This document shows positions 59,208 to 64,000 of a stretch of DNA of 64,000 nucleotides, piece by piece. The notes beneath the pieces are model-generated. The model made no database searches and was not told where the DNA came from. It worked only from the letters and a program-made list of their open reading frames with translations. The stretch is from Mesorhizobium sp. GbtcB19. Lineage in GTDB: Bacteria > Pseudomonadota > Alphaproteobacteria > Rhizobiales > Rhizobiaceae. The translations under genes and the position numbers were made by a program. The stretch lies in contig NZ_JAGXJY010000008.1 of assembly GCF_019091085.1 (NCBI RefSeq), positions 186,001 through 250,000 of the forward strand, written 5' to 3'. Position 1 is the first letter of the stretch, and every line of letters begins with the position of its first letter.

Positions 59208-60218
59208 TTATCCGTTCGAAATCTCGACCAGTCTGTCCAGAACGCCAAGCGCGCGGCCGCTGTCGATCGCTTGCGTCGCCGCGGCGATGCCGTCGGCAAG
59301 CGTCGTTACCTTGCCGGCCACGACCAGCCCGGCGCCGGCATTCATCAGCACCGTGTCGCGATAAGCACCGGCGGCGCCACCCAGCATATCGCGCAGTTCC
59401 TTGGCATTGTAGGCCGCGTCACCGCCGCGCAGCTCTTCCTTGGTGTGCCGCTTCAAGCCAACGGCTTCCGGCGTCAAGGTGAAGCTGCGGATCTCGCCGC
59501 CGGCAAGCTCCGCCACCTGGGTCTCGCCCGTGGTGGTGATCTCGTCATAGCCGTCGCCATGGACGACCCAGGCGTGATCGGCGCCTAGCGCCTTCAGCGT
59601 CTCGGCCACCGGCATGATCCACTCCGGCAGGAAGACGCCGACCATCTGGCGACTGACGCCGGCTGGGTTCGACAGCGGTCCGAGCAGGTTGAAGATGGTG
59701 CGCGTGCCGAGCTCGACGCGGGTCGGTCCGACATGCTTCATCGCCGGATGATGCGCCGGCGCGAACATGAAGCCGACGCCGGCCTCGTGGATGCAGCGGC
59801 CGATCATTTCGGGCGAGATGTCTATTTTGACGCCCAGCGCCGTCAGCACGTCGGCCGATCCGGTCAGCGAAGACAGACCGCGATTGCCGTGCTTGGCGAC
59901 CGGCACCCCGGCGGCGGCGATGACGAAGGCCGAAGCCGTCGATATGTTGACCGAGTGCGAATTGTCGCCGCCGGTGCCGACGATGTCGATGGCACCGTGC
60001 GGCGCCTCGACGCGCAGCATCTTGGCGCGCATCGTGGCGACCGCGCCGGATATCTCGCCGACCGTCTCGCCGCGCACGCGCAGCGCCATCAGGAAGCCGC
60101 CGATCTGGCCGGGCGTCGCATCGCCAGACATGATGATGTCGAAGGCCTCGCGGGCTTCCTCGAAAGACAACGCGGTGCCTGTGGCAACCTTGGCGATATG
60201 TGTCTTCAGCGCGCTCAT
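59208..60218 (-). CDS. trpD: Anthranilate phosphoribosyltransferase
   Basis: TrpD attaches phosphoribose to anthranilate. The 336-residue protein has the PRPP loop [34 protein letters not shown], the anthranilate-binding [12 protein letters not shown] and [15 protein letters not shown]. It overlaps the ppiD stop (ATGA), so ppiD, trpD, trpC, moaC and moeA read as a single unit. Confidence 0.97.
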   Translation of the reverse strand: MSALKTHIAKVATGTALSFEEAREAFDIIMSGDATPGQIGGFLMALRVRGETVGEISGAVATMRAKMLRVEAPHGAIDIVGTGGDNSHSVNISTASAFVIAAAGVPVAKHGNRGLSSLTGSADVLTALGVKIDISPEMIGRCIHEAGVGFMFAPAHHPAMKHVGPTRVELGTRTIFNLLGPLSNPAGVSRQMVGVFLPEWIMPVAETLKALGADHAWVVHGDGYDEITTTGETQVAELAGGEIRSFTLTPEAVGLKRHTKEELRGGDAAYNAKELRDMLGGAAGAYRDTVLMNAGAGLVVAGKVTTLADGIAAATQAIDSGRALGVLDRLVEISNG

Positions 60219-62110
60219 CGTGTCTGTGCTTGCGAAACGGCGTTCGGATCGACGCGGACGTTATATTGCGACTGCAACTGCGCCACCAACTGGTCGAGCA
60301 GGTCGTCGGACATGCCGGCGCCGAACGATTTCTGCGCCTCGTCCGGCACGGCGCTGCCGTCGGCGCCCGCCGGCTCGAAGACCTCGGCGACCTTGAACAG
60401 GATCTGGCCGTCACCGGTCGGCGAGGGGATCAAGCCGGTGCCGCCTTCGCCGACGCCGAACATGGCCGCGGCGCCTTCCTTGCCGAAATCGGCATCGTCG
60501 GCTTCGCGCTTCAGGCCGCGCTTGGTCTGTTTCTCGAGCTTGAGCTCGCCGGCGATGACGTCGAGCGTGGTGCCGGCCTTGAGACGCTTCTCCAGCTCCT
60601 CAGCCTTCGCGTCAAGCCGCTTGTCGGTCTCGGCTTCCGTCCAGTCGGCCGCTACCTTTTTGCGGACTTCTTCCAGCGTGCGGTCGCGCGCCGGCGTGAT
60701 CGACTGCACCTCGTAGAAGACAAAGCCATTGTCCGTAGTGGTCAGGCCTTCATTTTCGGTATTGGGCTCGGCCGCGAACACCGACTTGATCAGATCCGCC
60801 GATTCCGGCAGGTCGTTGACCACAGTGCCGTCCGGCCGCAGGCCGGTGCGGTCGATGGCGTCGATGGTGACGACCTTGAGCTTCAACTTGTCGGCGGCCT
60901 GGGCGAGCGAGGCGCCCGAAGCGCGGGTGTCCTCGTAGCTGTCATGCACGTCGAGCAGGATGCGGCTTGCCTCGCCGAGCGCAAGATCCTTGCGGATCTG
61001 GCCGGACACTTCCGAAAGCGGCTTCACGACCTGCGGCTTGATCTCGGTGACGCGCAGGAGCACAGGCCCGAAGGCGCCCTGGACAACCGGGCTCACCTCA
61101 TTGGCATTGAGCGAGAAGGCCGCGTCGGCGACCGCCTTGTCGGCGATCTTGTCCTTGGCCAGTGTGCCGAGCAGCGTGTCGGCCTGCGTCTTGCCTTCGG
61201 CGGTGACGAGCTTGTCGAAGGTGGCGCCCGCCTTCAGCGAATCGTAGGCTGCCTTGGCCGCATCCGGCGTCTTGAACACCAGCTGCTCGATGGTGCGGGT
61301 CTCGGGCGTGGTGTAGCGGGCGACATTCTTCTTGTAGTCGTCGCTGACCTGGCTGTCGGTCACCGCGGACGGATCCATGATGTCCTGCGGCTCCAGCCGG
61401 ACATAGGAGAACTTGCGGTACTCAGGCGCCGCGTAGTTCTTCTTGTTGGCGTCGAAATAGGTGTTGAGGGCGCTGTCGGACGGCGCCTCGATCGGCTGCA
61501 CCAGCGTCTTGGGCAGCACCAGATAGTCGATCGTGCGATCCTCGCCGCGATAGAGCGAAACAGCCTTGAGGAAGGTCTGCGGCACCTTGAGGCCGTCGGA
61601 GATCGCCTCGACGATCTGCTGGCGCACGGCAACCTGTGAGCGGTTCTTGAGATAGTCCTCCGGCCGCATGCCGAGCTGGTGCAGCAGATACTCGAAGGTC
61701 CGGCGATCGAACTGGCCGCCTGGACCCTTGAACGCCGGATCCTCGCGCGTCAGTTCGGCCAGCCGGTCCTTGGAGAGGCCGAGCCCGAGCTTGCGCGCCT
61801 GTTCGTCAAGCACGGCGCCCGATACGAGTTGCGACAGCACCTGGTTGTCGACACCGAGCAGCTTGGCCTGTTCCTGGGTGACTCGCTGGCCATATTGCTG
61901 GGACAGCATGCTGACCTGGCGATCATAAGCGAGGCGGTACTCGTTGATCGAGACCTCCGTGCCGCCGGCGGTGATCACCGGGTGGTGGCCGCCCAGCATG
62001 CCCCCCACCATGCGGGTGGTGGCGCCCCAGGCGAGGAAACTCACCACCAGCAAGGACAGCAACGCCTTCGCGACCCAGGTACCCGCCGCGCTTCTCAATA
62101 TACCAAGCAT
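60215..62110 (-). CDS. ppiD: PpiD/SurA-type peptidyl-prolyl isomerase, membrane-anchored
   Basis: PpiD is a periplasmic folding factor held in the inner membrane by one segment. The 631-residue protein has that segment at about residues 14-34 ([16 protein letters not shown]), a SurA_N-like chaperone region, and a parvulin-type PPIC domain in the middle (about residues 260-360, [20 protein letters not shown]). It is the first gene of the trp/moa operon and divergent from tpiA by about 140 bases. Confidence 0.93.
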   Translation of the reverse strand: MLGILRSAAGTWVAKALLSLLVVSFLAWGATTRMVGGMLGGHHPVITAGGTEVSINEYRLAYDRQVSMLSQQYGQRVTQEQAKLLGVDNQVLSQLVSGAVLDEQARKLGLGLSKDRLAELTREDPAFKGPGGQFDRRTFEYLLHQLGMRPEDYLKNRSQVAVRQQIVEAISDGLKVPQTFLKAVSLYRGEDRTIDYLVLPKTLVQPIEAPSDSALNTYFDANKKNYAAPEYRKFSYVRLEPQDIMDPSAVTDSQVSDDYKKNVARYTTPETRTIEQLVFKTPDAAKAAYDSLKAGATFDKLVTAEGKTQADTLLGTLAKDKIADKAVADAAFSLNANEVSPVVQGAFGPVLLRVTEIKPQVVKPLSEVSGQIRKDLALGEASRILLDVHDSYEDTRASGASLAQAADKLKLKVVTIDAIDRTGLRPDGTVVNDLPESADLIKSVFAAEPNTENEGLTTTDNGFVFYEVQSITPARDRTLEEVRKKVAADWTEAETDKRLDAKAEELEKRLKAGTTLDVIAGELKLEKQTKRGLKREADDADFGKEGAAAMFGVGEGGTGLIPSPTGDGQILFKVAEVFEPAGADGSAVPDEAQKSFGAGMSDDLLDQLVAQLQSQYNVRVDPNAVSQAQTR

Positions 62111-62253
62111 GCATACTTCCGATTTATGCGCATTTTCGCATGCGCCGAGTCTGAAACAAGCGCAATAGCGCCCTTCCGGTCCACTGTCGATTGCTTTGTG
62201 ACCTGATTTTGGTAGTGAGGGCGCTGCTTAATGTCGCTCGGAGAATGCGTCCC

Positions 62254-63024
62254 ATGACCCCTGGAATCCGCCCGCTTGTTGCCGGCAACTGGAAAATGAA
62301 CGGCACCAGCGCCTCTCTCGCCGAACTGCGGTCGATCGGCAACGGCTTCATGAGCGGGCTCGATGCCGAGACCGAGGCGGTGATGTGTGTGCCGGCGACT
62401 TTGCTCCAGCGCGCCGCCGAGATCCTGTCGCGCACGCCGGTCAGGGCCGGCGGCGAGGATTGCCATTCCAAGGAGAGCGGCGCCTTCACCGGCGAGATTT
62501 CGGCCGAGATGCTCAAGGACGCCGGCGCGAGCCATGTCATTGTCGGCCATTCCGAGCGCCGCGAACTGTTCGGCGAGGACGATGCGACGGTCCACGCCAA
62601 GGCCTCCGCCGCCTGGCGGGCAGGGCTGGTTGCCATCATCTGCATCGGCGAAACGCGCGCCGAGCGGGAAGCCGGCGCGACGCTCGACATCCTGTCGCGG
62701 CAGCTCGAAGGCTCGGTTCCCAAAAGCGCAACGGCAGCGAACACCATTATTGCTTATGAGCCGGTCTGGGCCATCGGCACCGGCCTGACCCCGACGGCCG
62801 CCGATGTCGCCGAAGCCCACGCGCATATCCGCGGCAGGCTGACCGGCTTGCTCGGCGATGCCGCGGCCAAGATGCGCATTCTTTACGGCGGTTCGGTCAA
62901 ACCTTCCAACGCCGTGGAACTGCTCGGCGTCGACAATGTCGACGGCGCGCTGGTCGGCGGCGCCAGCCTGAAGGCGGCCGACTTCCTGGCCATCGCGGAA
63001 GCTTACATGAACATCGCTTCCTAG
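62254..63024 (+). CDS. tpiA: Triosephosphate isomerase
   Basis: TpiA interconverts dihydroxyacetone phosphate and glyceraldehyde-3-phosphate. The 256-residue barrel protein has VAGNWKMNG (catalytic lysine), IVGHSERR (histidine), [11 protein letters not shown] (glutamate) and [11 protein letters not shown]. The ATG at 62254 is preferred because GGAG is about 10 bases away; ATG 62245 overlaps that site. secG follows after 147 bases with no gene in between. Confidence 0.96.
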   Translation: MTPGIRPLVAGNWKMNGTSASLAELRSIGNGFMSGLDAETEAVMCVPATLLQRAAEILSRTPVRAGGEDCHSKESGAFTGEISAEMLKDAGASHVIVGHSERRELFGEDDATVHAKASAAWRAGLVAIICIGETRAEREAGATLDILSRQLEGSVPKSATAANTIIAYEPVWAIGTGLTPTAADVAEAHAHIRGRLTGLLGDAAAKMRILYGGSVKPSNAVELLGVDNVDGALVGGASLKAADFLAIAEAYMNIAS

Positions 63025-63171
63025 GCTCATGCGGCATAAATCGTTGTAATGGCCGCATTGCTTCCCATATTCCCGGCCACGGGCTTGGAAATGCCGCCAA
63101 AGCATTGTAAGGAGCCGCCTCCAAAACACCGGTCGTATGCGCGCTCGCGCAAGGCCTCGCCAGGATAAATT

Positions 63172-63693
63172 ATGGAAACCGTACTGATCGTCATTCACCT
63201 CATGGTCGTGCTCGCCCTTGTCGGCGTGGTGCTGCTGCAGCGCTCCGAAGGCGGCGGCCTGGGCATCGGCGGCGGTTCCGGTTTCATGACGGCGCGCGGC
63301 GCCGCCAACGCGCTGACCCGCGCCACCGCGATCCTGGCGGCTGCGTTCTTCGTGACGTCGCTGGCGCTGTCGATCATTGCCCGCTACGGCGAAAAGCCGA
63401 TCGATATCCTTGATCGCCCGGCGACGTCGAGCCAGGGCAGCGGCGTGCTCAACCAACTGCCGGGTTCCAATGGACCGGTGGGCACCTCCAAGCCGGCGGT
63501 GCCGGCGGGCGGCACGGCTCCCGCGGTTCCGTCGGGCGGCACGACGACCACCACGCCGCTTGCCAACGGCACCACCGCTCCGGCTCCGGCTACGACGCCC
63601 GCTCCGGCCGCGCCGGCGCCGGCGAATCCGGCCACGCCGCCGGCAACCAACGGCGTCACCTTGCCGGTCACCCCGCAGGTTCCGAACCAGTAG
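63172..63693 (+). CDS. secG: Preprotein translocase subunit SecG, with long low-complexity tail
   Basis: SecG assists SecYEG-dependent export. The 173-residue protein has two membrane helices (about residues 3-21 and 52-71) with the conserved loop VVLLQRSEGGGLG and GSGFMTARGAANALTRAT. After residue 78 comes a tail of about 95 residues of Pro, Ala, Thr and Gly (for example APAATTPAPAAPAPANPA-like stretches), which makes it much longer than the roughly 110-residue E. coli protein. Confidence 0.95.
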   Translation: METVLIVIHLMVVLALVGVVLLQRSEGGGLGIGGGSGFMTARGAANALTRATAILAAAFFVTSLALSIIARYGEKPIDILDRPATSSQGSGVLNQLPGSNGPVGTSKPAVPAGGTAPAVPSGGTTTTTPLANGTTAPAPATTPAPAAPAPANPATPPATNGVTLPVTPQVPNQ

Positions 63694-63908
63694 CCGGCCA
63701 AGCACCGGGCCGCGATCTGTTGTTCTTTGAACACAGTCGCGGCAAATGCGCGTCCCATCACGAAGATTCAACTGGGCGTGGCGCCTGCCTCAGCTTGAGG
63801 CGGTGACGGCTAATCGATTATAGATTGCGCGCGGCACTTTATCGGCGTCCTTGGGGGACGCCGGGCGACGCCGTGGGCAACTTGCTTTTGAACAATCGGA
63901 TCTTCGCC

Positions 63909-64000
63909 ATGCAGCTTCGCAGCTTCATCCTTCTGGGATTCTGTGCCGTCCTCGGCATGGGTTCCGCGGCCTTTGCCGGACCGGCAACCCTGGCCACTTC
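63909..64000 (+). CDS. N-terminus of an exported protein (truncated by window end)
   Basis: The frame starts at ATG 63909 and shows a typical signal peptide with a hydrophobic core (FILLGFCAVLGMGSAA) and likely cleavage after FAG-type residues. Only 30 codons are visible, so the family cannot be named. The preceding 215 bases after secG hold no gene. Confidence 0.6.
   Translation, partial: MQLRSFILLGFCAVLGMGSAAFAGPATLAT

Overview
This window looks like a chromosomal segment of a Mesorhizobium-type alphaproteobacterium (Hyphomicrobiales). The evidence is the high GC content with strongly GC-biased third codon positions, the rhizobial gene order, the alphaproteobacterial LexA box, the presence of EipB, DUF599, DUF1489 and LpxI family genes, and a dispersed palindrome of a kind I recall from this group. 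Most of it is core housekeeping DNA. No rRNA, tRNA, CRISPR array, prophage or complete insertion sequence was recognised.

Layout. 1-2.1 kb: the end of an FkbM-type methyltransferase gene (runs off the window) and a histidine-motif membrane protein of unknown function. 2.1-7.1 kb (minus strand): pyrB, a catalytically dead dihydroorotase partner (pyrC'), a class I methyltransferase, plsY and dprA; the methyltransferase interrupts the set and is flanked by a short duplicated piece of the pyrC' 3' end. 7.3-15.4 kb: aidB-like acyl-CoA dehydrogenase, two small membrane proteins, ruvX, a metallo-beta-lactamase-fold hydrolase, gatC-GNAT-gatA, a YdcF-type protein and a DUF599 protein. 15.5-19.8 kb: L-serine dehydratase, DUF1489, a J-domain protein with a degenerate HPD motif and a D,D-carboxypeptidase with a SPOR domain. 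20-24.8 kb: a phasin gene under a promoter with twin palindromic operators, clpS-clpA and an azlCD amino-acid exporter pair. 24.8-29.2 kb: HIT, FemAB-like, glycerophosphodiesterase and RidA genes, then eipB and a DUF4031 gene.

29.4-47.4 kb is the translation and envelope block: rpsB-tsf, then pyrH-frr-uppS-cdsA-rseP-bamA-lpxD-fabZ-lpxA-lpxI-lpxB, with gltA convergent at its end. A LysR/NTF2/NTF2/aldo-keto-reductase module splits tsf from pyrH, and one of its genes carries a perfect 16-bp tandem duplication that shifts its frame. A heptad repeat array supplies the stop codons of both lpxB and gltA.

47.5-64 kb: gltX, comEC, lexA (with its own box), then a tryptophan-catabolic module (kynureninase, aminobenzoate-CoA ligase, formamidase-like hydrolase) set between lexA and the tightly packed ppiD-trpD-trpC-moaC-moeA operon. 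tpiA, secG and the start of an exported protein gene close the window.

Functionally the window joins outer-membrane biogenesis (lipid A enzymes, BamA, RseP, undecaprenyl and phospholipid precursors), translation (S2, EF-Ts, RRF, GatCA, GltX), pyrimidine and tryptophan/anthranilate metabolism, proteolysis (ClpSA), SOS control and DNA uptake (ComEC, DprA). The most interesting departures from the ordinary are the pyrC' scar around the methyltransferase, the 28-residue GatA insertion, the degenerate J-domain, the twin phasin operators, the 16-bp frameshifting duplication and the heptad repeats at two stop codons.
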